The position numbers and the translations under genes are program-made. Shown piece by piece: positions 1 to 10,894 of a DNA stretch of 64,000 nt; position 1 is the stretch's first letter; every line of letters begins with the position of its first letter. The DNA is from Mycoplasma zalophi (GTDB lineage: Bacteria > Bacillota_I > Bacilli_A > Mycoplasmatales > Metamycoplasmataceae): contig NZ_JAOOPZ010000001.1 of the NCBI RefSeq assembly GCF_025486335.1, positions 124,001 through 188,000 of the forward strand. Direction: 5' to 3'. The notes below the pieces were generated by a model that saw only the letters and a program-made list of their open reading frames with translations, ran no database searches and was not told where the DNA came from.

Positions 1-490
1 CAACAATTATAAATATGAAAATATAAAAACCTTTTTCAACATCGATAGATTTTATACCATTTACTGTAAAAGTTTTATCTATTAACATTCATATTATACT
101 TACTAAATACATTAATGTGGTAATGATTATATTTAAAAATATATTAAATAATAAGTAACTTACTCTTACTATACTGCTTTTTACTGGTGTCATATACAAA
201 TCGTTTAATATTTTTTTCTCAGCATCAGATATCATAACCGATGATAAACTAATTGCACTAGTAAATGTAGTAACTGATAAAAGTCCAATCATTAAATTTA
301 TATCAGCATATTGATTTTTAATATTATCAGGTACCATTTCAGGTAATTGTGCCTTATATATTGCTCTAGCAAACAGAATAAAACATAAAAACACTATCAT
401 CGGGCTCATAAATGTAAAAAAAATTCTTTTTTTATCTTTGATAAAAATTAAAAAATGTCTTTTGTATAAATGCCATAATTGACTTGTCAT
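1..490 (-). CDS. ABC transporter permease, partial (ABC-2 type)
   Basis: This is the membrane component of an export-type ABC transporter; the 3' end lies outside the window. The visible part starts MTSQLWHLYKRHFLIFIKDKK, a basic cytoplasmic N-terminus, followed by a hydrophobic segment around residues 25-42. Further hydrophobic stretches lie near residues 65-85 and 110-133. An in-frame TGA (89-91) is read as Trp and the frame stays open to position 1. The ATG overlaps the stop of the ATPase gene by one base (TAATG), so the two are translationally coupled. Architecture and pairing with a DrrA-like ATPase suggest an ABC-2 family drug, lipid or peptide exporter. The substrate cannot be read from sequence. 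Confidence 0.8.
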
Positions 491-1455
491 TATAAACCTC
501 CAAATAGTTGTGTTACATTTAAAAATACTTCATCCATTGTACCTTTATAGAATTCATAATCTAAAATTTGTTCTATATTTTCTTTAATTCATTGAGAACC
601 TTTTTCAAAACTTTCAAATTTAATTACATAACTTCCATTTACCACTGTACAGTTTAAATAATTATCTAAATTACTATCTAATTTTTCTTTTAAAATTTGT
701 GAACATTTGTGTATTTTTACAGTACTACTTGAGTATTTTGTCTTTAATTCAGCAGGTGTACCTTCAACTAATTTTTGACCTTTTTGAATAATAATAGCAT
801 GATCACAATTATCAGCCTCTTCCATATAATGAGTTGTTAAAAGTATTGTTAATCCTCTTGATTTTTGAATCTTAGTAAGAATTTCTCAAACTAATTTTCT
901 TGTACTTGGATCAAGACCAGTTGTTGGTTCATCTAAAAATAAAATTGATGGTTTATGAACTAATGCTCTTGCAATATCAACTCTTCTTTTTTGTCCACCA
1001 CTTAATTTTGAATAATTTCTATGAACAAAATCTTTTAATTGAAACTCTTCAATTATTTCATTAACAACTTCTTTTATATTTCTATCTTTAAAATAAGATT
1101 TATACAAACTAGCTCTTACCAATAAGTTTTGATAAACACTTAACCCAGGATCTAAAATCGATTCTTGAAATACAATACCAATATCATTTCTAATGGAAAC
1201 AATATCATCATCTATTGATTTGTTATTTATATATATGTTTCCACCATCTTTTTTTAACAAGCCTAAAATTATATTTAGTGTTGTTGTTTTTCCTGCGCCA
1301 TTTAAACCTAAAAATCCAAACAATTCACCTTTTTTAACAGAAAAAGATATTCCTTTTAAGGCCTGAAATTTTTTAAAATTCTTTTTTAAATTTTCAATAA
1401 TAATTACATAATTATTATCATTTGTATTAACTACATCACTCTTTTCTTTATTCAT
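490..1455 (-). CDS. ABC transporter ATP-binding protein (DrrA-like)
   Basis: This 321-aa protein energises the adjacent permease by ATP hydrolysis at the inner face of the membrane. The Walker A motif GLNGAGKTT is at residues 50-58, the signature LSGGQ follows, and Walker B reads SILFLDEPTTGLDP. The DEPTTGLDP form and the extra C-terminal domain (about 80-100 residues after the ATPase core) are typical of DrrA/CcmA-type exporter ATPases. Two in-frame TGA codons encode Trp. An AGAAGG ribosome-binding site precedes the ATG at 1455. The stop overlaps the permease start (TAATG). The gene is divergent from tuf across an AT-rich spacer. Confidence 0.93.
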
Positions 1456-1558
1456 AATTAACCTTCTACACTTATAATTATAATATTAATTAATAAATTA
1501 ATATGTATATATCATATGGTTATAATGTATAATTTATAAACATACAAAATTACAAATA

Positions 1559-1586
1559 TTGAAAAATTTTCTTTTTTTGGTACAAT
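1559..1586 (+). promoter_or_regulatory. tuf promoter
   Basis: A -35 box TTGAAA (1559-1564), a 16-base spacer and a -10 box TACAAT (1581-1586) form a good sigma-70-type promoter. Transcription should begin near 1593, giving tuf a leader of about 100 bases. Confidence 0.7.
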
Positions 1587-1592
1587 TATTAA

Positions 1593-1691
1593 GAATAAAT
1601 GCGAAATGGACAGGATATAGATGAAAGACTATACTTAGGTGGTTTAACGCGTTAAATTAAAAAACAAAGTATAAAAATGAAAGGATTTAAT
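1593..1691 (+). promoter_or_regulatory. tuf leader with dyad elements
   Basis: The leader is richer in G and C than neighbouring spacers. It holds a hairpin TATAG/CTATA (1616-1620 with 1629-1633, 8-base loop) and a perfect 14-base palindrome TTTAACGCGTTAAA (1643-1656). AAAGGA at 1680-1685 is the ribosome-binding site for the ATG at 1692. I do not recognise a known riboswitch; a regulatory role is inference. Confidence 0.4.
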
Positions 1692-2879
1692 ATGGCAAAA
1701 CAAGATTTTGACCGTTCAAAAGCTCACGTTAACATTGGAACCATAGGACACGTTGACCATGGTAAAACTACTTTAACTGCTGCTATTGCTACAGTTTTAG
1801 CTAAAAAAGGGTTATCAGAAGCTCGTGACTATGCATCAATCGATAACGCTCCAGAAGAAAAAGAACGTGGAATTACAATTAATACAGCTCACATTGAATA
1901 CAATACACAAATTCGTCACTATGCACACGTTGACTGTCCAGGTCACGCTGACTATGTTAAAAACATGATTACAGGAGCTGCACAAATGGATGGAGCTATC
2001 TTAGTAGTAGCTGCAACAGATGGTGCTATGCCTCAAACACGTGAACACATCCTACTTTCAAAACAAGTTGGAGTTCCAAAAATGGTAGTATTTCTAAATA
2101 AAGTAGATATGCTAGAAGGTGAAGAAGAAATTATCGACTTAGTTGAAATGGATATTCGTGATTTATTATCATCATACGGATTTGATGGAGATAATACACC
2201 TATTATTCGTGGATCAGCTCTAAAAGCACTACAAGGTGATGCTAAATATGAAGCTGGAATCGAAGAATTAATGAATGCAGTTGATGCATGAATAGATGAA
2301 CCTCCTCGTGAAACAGATAAACCATTCTTAATGGCTGTTGAAGACGTTTTCACAATTACAGGACGTGGAACAGTTGCAACAGGAAGAGTTGAACGTGGAC
2401 AATTAACAATTAACGAAGAAGTTGAAATTGTTGGACTAAAACCAACCAAAAAAACAGTTGTTACAGGAATTGAAATGTTCCGTAAAAACTTAAAAGAAGC
2501 TATGGCTGGAGATAATGCTGGATTATTACTACGTGGAATTGATCGTTCAGAAGTTGAACGTGGACAAGTTTTAGCAAAACCTAAAACAATTATTCCTCAC
2601 ACAGAATTCAAAGCAACAATCTATGCACTTAAAAAAGAAGAAGGGGGACGTCACACACCATTCTTCTCACACTATAAACCTCAATTCTACTTCAGAACAA
2701 CAGACGTTACAGGTGGAATTAAATTTACTGATGGACGTGAAATGGTTGTTCCAGGAGAAAACGTTGACTTAATTGTTGACTTAATCTCACCAATCGCTGT
2801 TGAAAACGGAACCAAATTCTCAATCCGTGAAGGTGGAAGAACAGTTGGTGCTGGTACAGTTGTAGAAATTGTTAAATAA
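1692..2879 (+). CDS. tuf: Elongation factor Tu
   Basis: EF-Tu delivers aminoacyl-tRNA to the ribosomal A site in a GTP-dependent cycle. The 395-aa product has the family length. It starts [20 protein letters not shown], with the P-loop GHVDHGKT at residues 19-26, DCPGHADY (G3) and NKVD (G4). Domain 2 and 3 sequence continues to [12 protein letters not shown] at 2289-2291 sits where EF-Tu has Trp, direct evidence for UGA=Trp. An in-frame ATG 15 bases upstream (1677) is rejected because the ribosome-binding site AAAGGA lies inside that extension. Codon use includes more CGT and AAC codons than neighbours, as expected of a highly expressed gene. It is monocistronic with its own promoter and terminator. 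Confidence 0.99.
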
Positions 2880-2894
2880 TTTCAAATATTTAAG

Positions 2895-2918
2895 CAGAGC
2901 AACAATGCTCTGTTTTTT
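2895..2918 (+). terminator. tuf terminator
   Basis: A 7-bp stem CAGAGCA/TGCTCTG with an ACAA loop is followed by six T residues. Confidence 0.9.
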
Positions 2919-2941
2919 ATATTTTCAGTGATTTTTTGTGT

Positions 2942-2947
2942 TAAAAT
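2942..2947 (+). promoter_or_regulatory. -10 box of the SRP RNA gene
   Basis: TAAAAT lies about 7 bases before the predicted 5' end of the SRP RNA at about 2954. Confidence 0.5.
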
Positions 2948-2952
2948 AAGTA

Positions 2953-3037
2953 TGCCATAAGAATAATAACCTTGTAACCTGGTCAGGATGGAAACATAGC
3001 AGCCACATCGAGAAGTGTTATGTCTTATGGTTTTTTT
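2953..3037 (+). ncRNA. ffs: Signal recognition particle RNA (small 4.5S type)
   Basis: This is the RNA of the bacterial signal recognition particle, which binds Ffh and targets nascent membrane proteins. The conserved core GGTCAGGATGGAAACATAGC includes the GGAA tetraloop and the asymmetric internal-loop residues of SRP helix 8. The ends pair as CCATAAG (2955-2961) with CTTATGG (3024-3030), closing a single long hairpin of about 80 nt, and a run of T follows. Length and shape match mycoplasma SRP RNAs. Confidence 0.95.
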
Positions 3038-3133
3038 ATAAATTTAATGAACTCTTTTTTGAGTTTATTTTTTATTAATTTAAAAAATAAAACAATGTAT
3101 ATAATATTATTTAATTCACAAAAAAGGATAACT

Positions 3134-5068
3134 ATGAAATCATTAATTTTAACATCACTTAATCTTTCTATTGTAACAACAACACCTTTTAATAATTTAC
3201 CTATAACAAACCAAAACTTAGAACATAGTAATTCAAATTATTCAGAGTAAGAAATTAAAACATTAAAAGAATCATTTATAAGTATTTTTGAAACTACATT
3301 TCAAAATGACTCCATTTCCATACAAAATGAAATAAAAAACATTGACCAACAGCAACCTAAAAATCAAATCAATAATCAAATAAATAAATATGTTAATGAC
3401 TTTTTAAAAACAATAGTAGGCAATTTAATATTTGAACAAAATAATAATACATTTAATAACAATCAAATTCAACAAGAATTAAATAACCAAATCAACTCAA
3501 TAAATTTTATAAATCCAGAAGTTATAAATAAAACAATACAAAATATATTTAAATATCTAGGACAAAGATGAATTGATGAAAATAAAAATAATTTTAGTTA
3601 CGAAGAATTAAATAAAGATTTAAATAAATCACCTTGAACAATAAAACAAGAAAATAAGAAAAAATATGAATATTGAGCAAATCAAGCTAAACAAATTTTT
3701 AGTGGCTTTTATTTTAGTGAATTAGATAATAATAATTCTTGATTTGTTAATGATGAAACTCAAAGAACTGATGATGAATCACAAAATATTTATTTTGAAC
3801 ATGTAATAAAACCAAAATTATATTTATTAGATTATGATCCAAAATTAGAATACAATCAAAAATCTAAGAAAATAAAAACTAATGCTGAACTTGAAAAATT
3901 AATTAATAGTTTGAATCTTAATAATCTACAAACATATAAAAATCTTTTAAATTATTATGCAGAATATTTTAAAGATGAATTTTATAGATTTCATAAAAAC
4001 ATTAATTATACATTTTTTGAAATATGAAGAATAAATCCTTCAATTATTTTTTCAAACGAAGAAATTTTAGACCCAAAATACATTCCAAAAGAAAATGTAA
4101 AAAATATGGTTAAAAATTTCTATTTAGAAGATATAAAAACTTTATTTAACTTAAATTTAAATATTAATGATATAAACTGAAATAATAACATTAATTTCAC
4201 AAATAAATTAAATGAAAATGCTTCATTAATTTATAAATACATAGCAAATCCTTTAATTGATTACATAAAATCTAATGTGTTAGAAAATTTATTTACAAAA
4301 CATAAAATTACTCAGCAAGATAAAACAAGAATTTTAAACCTATTAAATGAACCTAAGCAAGAACTTAGGTTATTAATTGATACCGTAGGAATTTATCCAA
4401 CAAATAGCACAACCCCTATAAGTGTTTCGTTACCACAAATAGCATTTTTTAACATAAAACTAAAATTACAACAAGTAATAAATGAAATTGGAAAAATTGT
4501 AAAACCAAATTTAAATAGTGACTCTGATTTAAATTTTTATAACTACAAAATTAATGATTTAGATGCTGAAAATGAAAACAATGAAAACACATTTATTTCA
4601 GATGTTGCAGAAACAAATACAAATGATGAAAATAATAATAATTCTACAGAAAAAATAGATAATTCTAAAACAAAATTTTCACAAGATGCTAATGAAATTT
4701 CAAATAATAATCAAAATAATTCAAATACAGATAATGTAAAAAAAGAAGATAAAACAGCAAATTGAAATAGTAAAAAAGAAAATGATTTAGAAACTAAAAC
4801 TCCAGAATCAGATAATAAAAACAACAATACCAACACAAGTACAGAAACCAATAAAACAAAAGAAAACACTGAAAAACATACTCAAAAATCACCTGAAAAT
4901 GATACAAAAGATATAAAAGAAAAAACAAAAAACTCATTAAATAAAAATAATAGCAATAATAAACTAATAATTTTTATTTCTGTTTTTTCTTCATTATCAT
5001 TTTGTTTGGTTTTACTAGCTTATTTTTTAAAAAGAAAGCAACACAAAAGAAATAAAAAAACCCACTAG
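3134..5068 (+). pseudogene. Surface protein gene interrupted by an in-frame TAA
   Basis: I do not recognise the family. A frame opens at ATG 3134 with a good ribosome-binding site (AAAAAGGA) and encodes a 38-residue piece with a weakly hydrophobic N-terminus (MKSLILTSLNLSIVTTT). It stops at TAA 3248-3250. Exactly the same frame then runs open to the TAG at 5066-5068 (about 605 codons), with TGA read as Trp several times. The downstream part is Asn/Lys/Glu-rich, contains likely helical segments, then an Asn/Ser/Thr/Glu-rich low-complexity stalk (about 4560-4950), and ends in a transmembrane helix followed by KRKQHKRNKKTH. No ATG occurs in the downstream frame until about 4100. The likely explanation is a nonsense mutation that separates an export signal from a C-terminally anchored surface protein. 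Readthrough or a sequencing error are alternatives. Confidence 0.7.
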
Positions 5069-5080
5069 GGGTTTTTATTT
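5054..5080. terminator. Convergent terminator
   Basis: AAAACCC/GGGGTTTT stem with a short ACTA loop overlapping the TAG. It is flanked by A and T runs, so it can serve both the broken surface gene (plus) and oppC (minus). Confidence 0.75.
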
Positions 5081-5089
5081 TAAAAATTG

Positions 5090-6262
5090 TTATTTTGTTG
5101 TCTTAACTTCATTTGCAAATGCTAAGGAATTTGCAAAAAATTTAAAACTAAGAATAATTATAGTTAATGAGCTAATGATGGTTACAAAGAAATAAGGATT
5201 TTGTGACAGTGATTCAATTGATTCTTTTAATACTACACCTATTGTGGCATATGATGAATTATTAATAAAATCTAAAAAACTTATTGCACTTACAATTAAA
5301 ATTCCTAAAGCTATTCTTTCAACAAAGAAAATGGAAACAACTGAAAAAATATTGCTGAATATATCAGTAAAAATAATTTGAAAGTTATTTTTCCCAATAG
5401 CCTTAGATGCTAAAATAAAATCTAAATTTCTTAATCTTTGTACCTCTTGTTTTGCAAGTTCATAAAAAGGTATTCAACTAATGACTAAAAAACTCACAAA
5501 AATACTTAAAAGTGAACCATTATATAAAGCACACAACAAAATTATTCAAATAATTTCTGGAATAGAAGATATAACATAAGAAATCATAACAACAATCTTA
5601 GAAATAAATTTATTTTCATTTAAGGCAACATAAGAACCTAAAAATGTTCCTATTATTGCATTTAAAAATGTAACAATTACCAATATTGAAATTGTATTGA
5701 AAATTGAATATCAAACTCTTGATCAAATATCAATTCCATTTGCATTTGTTCCTAAAATAAAATTATAATTATGTACTTCTTCTGAAAGACCGTTTAACTC
5801 AATTGCTTTTAATAAATCATAAGGATTATATATTAAAGTAACTATATCAGTATTTATTGTTTTATTTCCTCCGCCTGCTAAATAAGATGAATCAAACAAT
5901 ATTTTAAATACTGGATCAATTAGCAGATTTTTTGCTCTTATTTCTTCTAAATCTCTTATTTTATAAACAAAATTTAGTGTATCACCACGTTCAAAATTTC
6001 TTTTTATAAGTGGATTTAATGCAGGATTTAAATTATTTACTAAATCATTTTCAACACTGACTGATTGTTCTGGATTATATTGAATAAAAATCCTAAAACT
6101 TATCAAACATACACAACTTAATATAAAAAGTACAAGAATAAAGTAATTTATTTTTTTTGAAAAAAATCTTTTTCAAAATTGTTTTTGTTCTGTTTGTTTT
6201 AATGGTACTTTATCATTATTGTAAGTTCACTTATCAATAAATTTAAAATTATTTGGCTGCAT
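5090..6262 (-). CDS. oppC: Oligopeptide/dipeptide ABC transporter permease, OppC-like
   Basis: This 390-aa protein is the second membrane subunit of a peptide importer. A cytoplasmic N-terminus of about 45 residues (MQPNNFKFIDKW) leads to a first membrane helix. A large extracytoplasmic segment follows (roughly residues 70-180, containing SFRIFIQYNPEQ). The C-terminal half has five membrane segments of the MetI-like permease domain, with the EAA-type cytoplasmic loop around LASKAIGKNNFQIIF. The long N-terminal extension is usual for mycoplasma OppC. The ATG at 6262 lies 14 bases inside the end of oppB, so the genes are coupled. No oppD or oppF follows: the next gene is convergent. Confidence 0.82.
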
Positions 6263-7199
6263 ACTTAAACCTTCTTACTGAAAAAATTGATAAATTATTT
6301 TGTTGCAATGTTTGTTGGGGATTTAAAGTATTTATTAAAATGTCAAATAATGTTTGAAGTACCACCATTATTATTAAAGAAAAAGTAAAAAAGAACATTA
6401 ATATATCAATTTCTGCTCTATTGTAGGCAAAACTTATTAAAACGCTTTGGCCAGGAATATTAAATATTCTTTCAACAACTAATGAAATTGTGATTAACGT
6501 TGTATAAATAGGAAATAAATATTTAACTTGATTAATAACTAATTGCTTTAAAATAAATTTTTTAAAAATTGTTATGTAACTAAACCCCAAAGCTTTTGCA
6601 AAAGTATAATGTTCTGAATTTATATAATCTAAATATGCTTTTCTTGATTTAAAAAAGAAAAAATTAACTGTGCCTATAAAACAAATAAATATAGGTACTA
6701 TTATTGAAAATTCAGTATATTTTGAGTTAATTATGTATTGAGAAGGAAAACCTCAAGCACTAGAAAAAACTAATAAAATAATCATTAATATAATTAAAGG
6801 TATTGAAGTAAAAATGTTAATTATTGTTGTAAATAATTTATCAGGAACATTATTTATATATTTAGCACTTATAATACCTAAAATATTACCAATAATTAAT
6901 GAAAATAAAAATGTTATTAAACAAAAAATTAAACTTAGTCCAAAATAACTAAAAAACAAATAAGGAATTGATACATTTGTTTTTGCAATAGTTTCTGAAT
7001 AAATTTGACCAAATGAACCATTAAATATATTTTTTACGTAATTTATAAAGTTTAATAATATATTTGTTTCGAAATTGTTGTTTGTATTTTGTTTAATTTT
7101 TGATTGCATTAAAATATTTATAATAAAAAAAATCACAGTAAAACTGACAATAAAAATTAATATGTTTATTAAAAATTTATTTTTTATTTTTTTTATCAT
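6249..7199 (-). CDS. oppB: Oligopeptide/dipeptide ABC transporter permease, OppB-like
   Basis: This 316-aa membrane subunit pairs with OppC to form the peptide channel. It has an N-terminal helix (ILIFIVSFTVIFFIINIL), an extracytoplasmic segment, and a MetI-like domain of five helices. The loop YTFAKALGFSYITIFKKFIL corresponds to the EAA motif that contacts the ATPases. A ribosome-binding site AAAGGA precedes the start. TGA codons are read as Trp in the middle of the protein. The gene is divergent from the Arg-rich lipoprotein gene. The solute-binding and ATPase partners must lie elsewhere, if they exist. Confidence 0.82.
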
Positions 7200-7287
7200 T
7201 CTTATAATCCTTTAACAAATTATACATTTTTTATGTAATAAAGTTTCTTTTTTTAGTGTATTTTATATATTTAAATTTAAATAAATT

Positions 7288-7293
7288 TATAAT
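7288..7293 (+). promoter_or_regulatory. -10 box TATAAT giving a leaderless mRNA
   Basis: TATAAT is followed by six bases and then the ATG at 7300. Transcription would start at or next to the A of the start codon; no ribosome-binding site is present. Confidence 0.6.
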
Positions 7294-7299
7294 TATTAT

Positions 7300-8112
7300 A
7301 TGGCTAAAAATAAATGAAAATATTTAGTTTTATATACTTCGATAACTTGCAGTTTAATTCCTGTTTTTTTTGTCATTTCATGTAAAACTTATGATAAAAA
7401 CAGACCTAATTGAGAAAATATAAGTAACAATTCAGATTCATTTTTTTTAGATTTTACAACAGATAATAGCCCATCTTCACCTATAATTAATCCCAAATAT
7501 AAAGAACCAGATAATTCTAAACCTAAAAACAATAGTTCAGAAACACCAAAAAAACCCGGAATTGAAAATCAAAATCCTTCAAAACCAACAACAAAATCAC
7601 TAACAAGTTTATTTGGCTATAAAATAGTAAACTCAGTTGGAAATTGAGATAATTATTTTGAAATTCATCGATCAGAAACACAACCTATTTTAGAAAAAAT
7701 GAATTTCAAAAAGAATATAGATGTTGCTGACATAAGTGTTAATGAATTTATTGAATTATTTAATAAAATTAAAAAGCAATTAATTAAAGCAAATGATTGA
7801 AAAAATTATCAAATAGATTATTTTCAAATTTTTAAAGATGAAGAGATAAATAAATATTTTTCAGTTGATATGCCCCCTTTGGATTCAATTGAAAGGAGAT
7901 CATATCGAAGTTATATTGATATTAGATTCTTTTTTGATGTTGTTCCAAATAATCCTAATTTAATAAAATTATCAGTTCAAATTAATCATGACGCAAAAAA
8001 TCATTTAGATCGTAGAAGAAGATCAACAGCATTATTAAGAAGACGAAGACATGATCCAACTGTTTATTTAACACCTTTATTCACCATAGAAATACCTTGA
8101 AACACAAATTAA
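7300..8112 (+). CDS. Lipoprotein with a C-terminal Arg-rich tract
   Basis: The family is not recognised. The 270-aa product starts MAKNKWKYLVLYTSI, has a hydrophobic signal and a lipobox FVISC, so it should be lipid-anchored outside the membrane. Residues about 50-110 form a Pro/Ser/Asn/Lys-rich linker. A folded-looking domain follows (SLFGYKIVNSVGNW to the end). Near the C-terminus it reads HLDRRRRSTALLRRRRHDPT, two blocks of four Arg, unusual because this genome strongly prefers Lys. The mRNA looks leaderless. The gene is divergent from oppB, but the protein is too short and dissimilar to be an OppA solute-binding protein. Confidence 0.8.
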
Positions 8113-8140
8113 AAAATCCAGTGTGAATCACTGGATTTTT
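8113..8140. terminator. Bidirectional terminator
   Basis: Stem AAAATCCAGTG/CACTGGATTTT with a 5-base loop between the convergent Arg-rich lipoprotein gene and the DUF885-type gene. A and T runs flank it on both sides. Confidence 0.9.
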
Positions 8141-8148
8141 ATTAATAA

Positions 8149-10863
8149 CTAATATTTGTCGCTTTCTTCTACAGTTGGTATCATTTGTGAAAGAACTAAT
8201 TCTTCTAAAACATCCAATGGAATATTTCCATATGATAGATATAAGTTGAACATTTTTTTCAATGTTTCTTTGTCTTCTGCAAATTCTTTTCTTGTTTTTC
8301 CTGAAGCTTTTTGAACTTTTTTGTAGATATCTTTCATAACTTCTTTACCTGTGTTGTAAGAAGTAGCTTGTCCTAAGTATCCTAAGTAACGTTTTGGATA
8401 TGCATTGATATCTGAAGGTAATTGTAAGTGTTTTTTCATGAATTCTCTTTGGTCGTTTATGCTAATTCCTGAACCAATGTATTCATCTGGTGAATCAATA
8501 ACACCATGTAATGCTGTATCTAGAGCTAGACGGTTATCACGTAAAGTAGCTTCGTTAATTGCTCCATAGTATTGCATTAAATTACCAATTTGAATTGCTA
8601 TTTTAGCTGCTTCAGTATCTGTTAAATTTGTTTGAACTGATTTTGCTAAATTTCAGTATGTTCCTCCAGCAACTTCTTTTAAATATGCTATTTCTTCAGT
8701 TGATGCTTGTCCATCATTTGCTAAAGCTGGTAAATATCCATCAATTGCATGGTAGAAGTCTGTAGGAATTTTATCATAGTTATTTGCATCGCTATAATCT
8801 GGTGTTCCATATCATCCTGTTTCAATAGCAAATCATTCCATAAATAATGCTCAACCTTCAGCATAAGCAGTAGAATCAAAAATTTCTAGTTTTTTATCTC
8901 CTTCTTTGGCTGCATATGATTTTGTGTATCATAATTGGTTGTGGTGTCCCATTTTTGATTCATGGTTAACAAATGATGTTGTTGATCATTTTGGTAGTCC
9001 CATGTATGGTTTTAGGTTGAAGAAGAATGCACCTTGTTGTGTACTGTATGAACCTAAGTCATCTGAATCTTCATCAACAGGAACAATCTTAACATTTTCT
9101 ATACCTTCATTGAAGTATGAAGATGCAAAATCTTGTGTTTTTTCTCTTCAAATATTGTATTGTTTTAGAGCTTCTAATCCTGAAGCATACATTTGTTTGT
9201 TTGTAATTGATTCATTAAAGTCATATTTATCATTTGAATCTTTATATTTTGCAAATCCTTTAGAATCAGCTAACGCAACATATTCAGCATATGCTGGATC
9301 TTTAATTATTTGATCAGCTTTTTCTGCTGTCATTGTAGCTTCTAAACCATAATACATATCGTCTTGGGTTAATCATTTGTATCATTCTTCAATGTTTAAT
9401 TTTCCACCGACACGAATATTTAATGTAACATCTTCAGAAGTAGCTTTATTATTAGATGTTGCATCTAATTTAATTGCATTATATTTAACTGTTGGAGTTC
9501 AATCAGCGCTTTCTGAACCTGTAACTAATGTTGCAATTTTATTCGCAACAAATTCAAATGCCGCTAAGTCACCTTTTGATCTTTCAACTCCTCAATCATA
9601 AATTTCTTGAGCTGTTTTTTTGATTGTTAAATTACTAAATAATAATGCTTCATATATTTTTTTAGCAGCTTCTTTGTTTTTCATTCCACCTAATCCAACA
9701 TTTTTAGCTGCCAAATCAGCATTTGTATATCCTAATCCATATATTTTGTCATCTAATGTACCAGGTAATACATATGTGTCTTCTTTTTCAAATTCTGGCG
9801 CTTTATCATTATCTGAGAAGTTTGATTTTGATAATGTAATTGTATCTAAACCTTCACCATGGGCTTTTGCTAAATATTCTGTTCCATAGTATTTTAAGAA
9901 TTTTTTAATAATTTGTTGACGTGAAGTTAATTCACCCATTAAATCTGTATCATCTAAAAATGCATTTAATGTCAATTTATCTTTACCATCTGCCTTAGTT
10001 TTAAAGAAATTGTCTAGTTGTTTTTTGAAATCTCTTTGTAATAATGTTGCTACACCACGTTTTACATAAACTTTAGAGTTTGTAATTCCTTTTTCAGCTC
10101 CTGCTTTTAAGTTAGCGATAATTTGGTCAATATATGCTTCTGTTGCTCCATAAAATTGTCAGTAAATTCCACTGAAGTAGAATTGAAGCATTGAATCACT
10201 TGCTAAAGCAGCTGCATCTCCACCAACATATCTAATGTCTGATTCAACTAATGCAATATCTTGTTGAATTTTGGTTATTATTGATCCTATTCAAACTCTT
10301 TCACTTGTAGAAATTTGTTTTGTTAAATAAGCTTGGAATTCTGCTAATTTAGCTTTTTCATATTTTAATAAAGCTTCTTTAGTTTCATCTGTTAAAGCTC
10401 CAGCTGTTTCTCCAAATAATTTTTCTCTTTCAGCTGTAAATGAATTGTACATTTTAGTGATTTCATCTACATATTCAGATGTTGATTTACGTAATTCATC
10501 TAAAGAAGGTGATTTAGCAAATTCATTTTTAAAATCTGTATATTTTTGTTGTAAATTATCTACTTCTGTTTTGAATGTGTCAGCATCTTTAATGTCTTTT
10601 AAAACATTAATTGATTGTAATATTCCTAGCAATTGATTTTTGTAATTACTAAATTCTTTTGCTCATAATTTGTCATTAATAAAATTACTTGCACGTTTTG
10701 TAATATCTTGTATACGAGCTAGTTGTGCTTCAATAGCTTGTTTATCTTGTTCGTTTTCTACTACCTTACTTGGTGTACATGAAGCAGCAACTGCTGGTGA
10801 AATAGTTGCTATCATTGCCGCAGTACCTAAAAATAAGTATAAAGAACGTTTTTTGAATTTCAT
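8149..10863 (-). CDS. DUF885-family putative metallopeptidase lipoprotein
   Basis: This 904-aa protein starts MKFKKRSLYLFLGTAAMIA and has a lipobox-like AVAASC, so it is probably a surface lipoprotein. The C-terminal half carries HESKMGHHNQ (residues 634-643), matching the HExxPGHHxQ motif of the DUF885 family. EGWALFMEW follows at residues 669-677, matching the family EGWALYxE motif about 35 residues downstream. These resemble a gluzincin-type zinc site with two His and a Glu ligand. DUF885 members are generally regarded as peptidases, but the substrate here is unknown. The N-terminal 300 residues are predicted helical. AGGAGA precedes the ATG. All internal TGA codons fall at sensible Trp sites (for example EGW). 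Confidence 0.85.
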
Positions 10864-10894
10864 TTTTTGGTCTCCTATTTTTTCAAAAATGCAA

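Noticed and set aside
2033-2449. Antisense open frame across tuf
   Set aside because: It is the shadow of a highly conserved gene, with no start signals and no family features.
3020-3133. N-terminal extension of the broken surface gene into the SRP RNA
   Set aside because: The upstream ATG lies inside the SRP RNA. The ribosome-binding site and signal-like sequence support ATG 3134.
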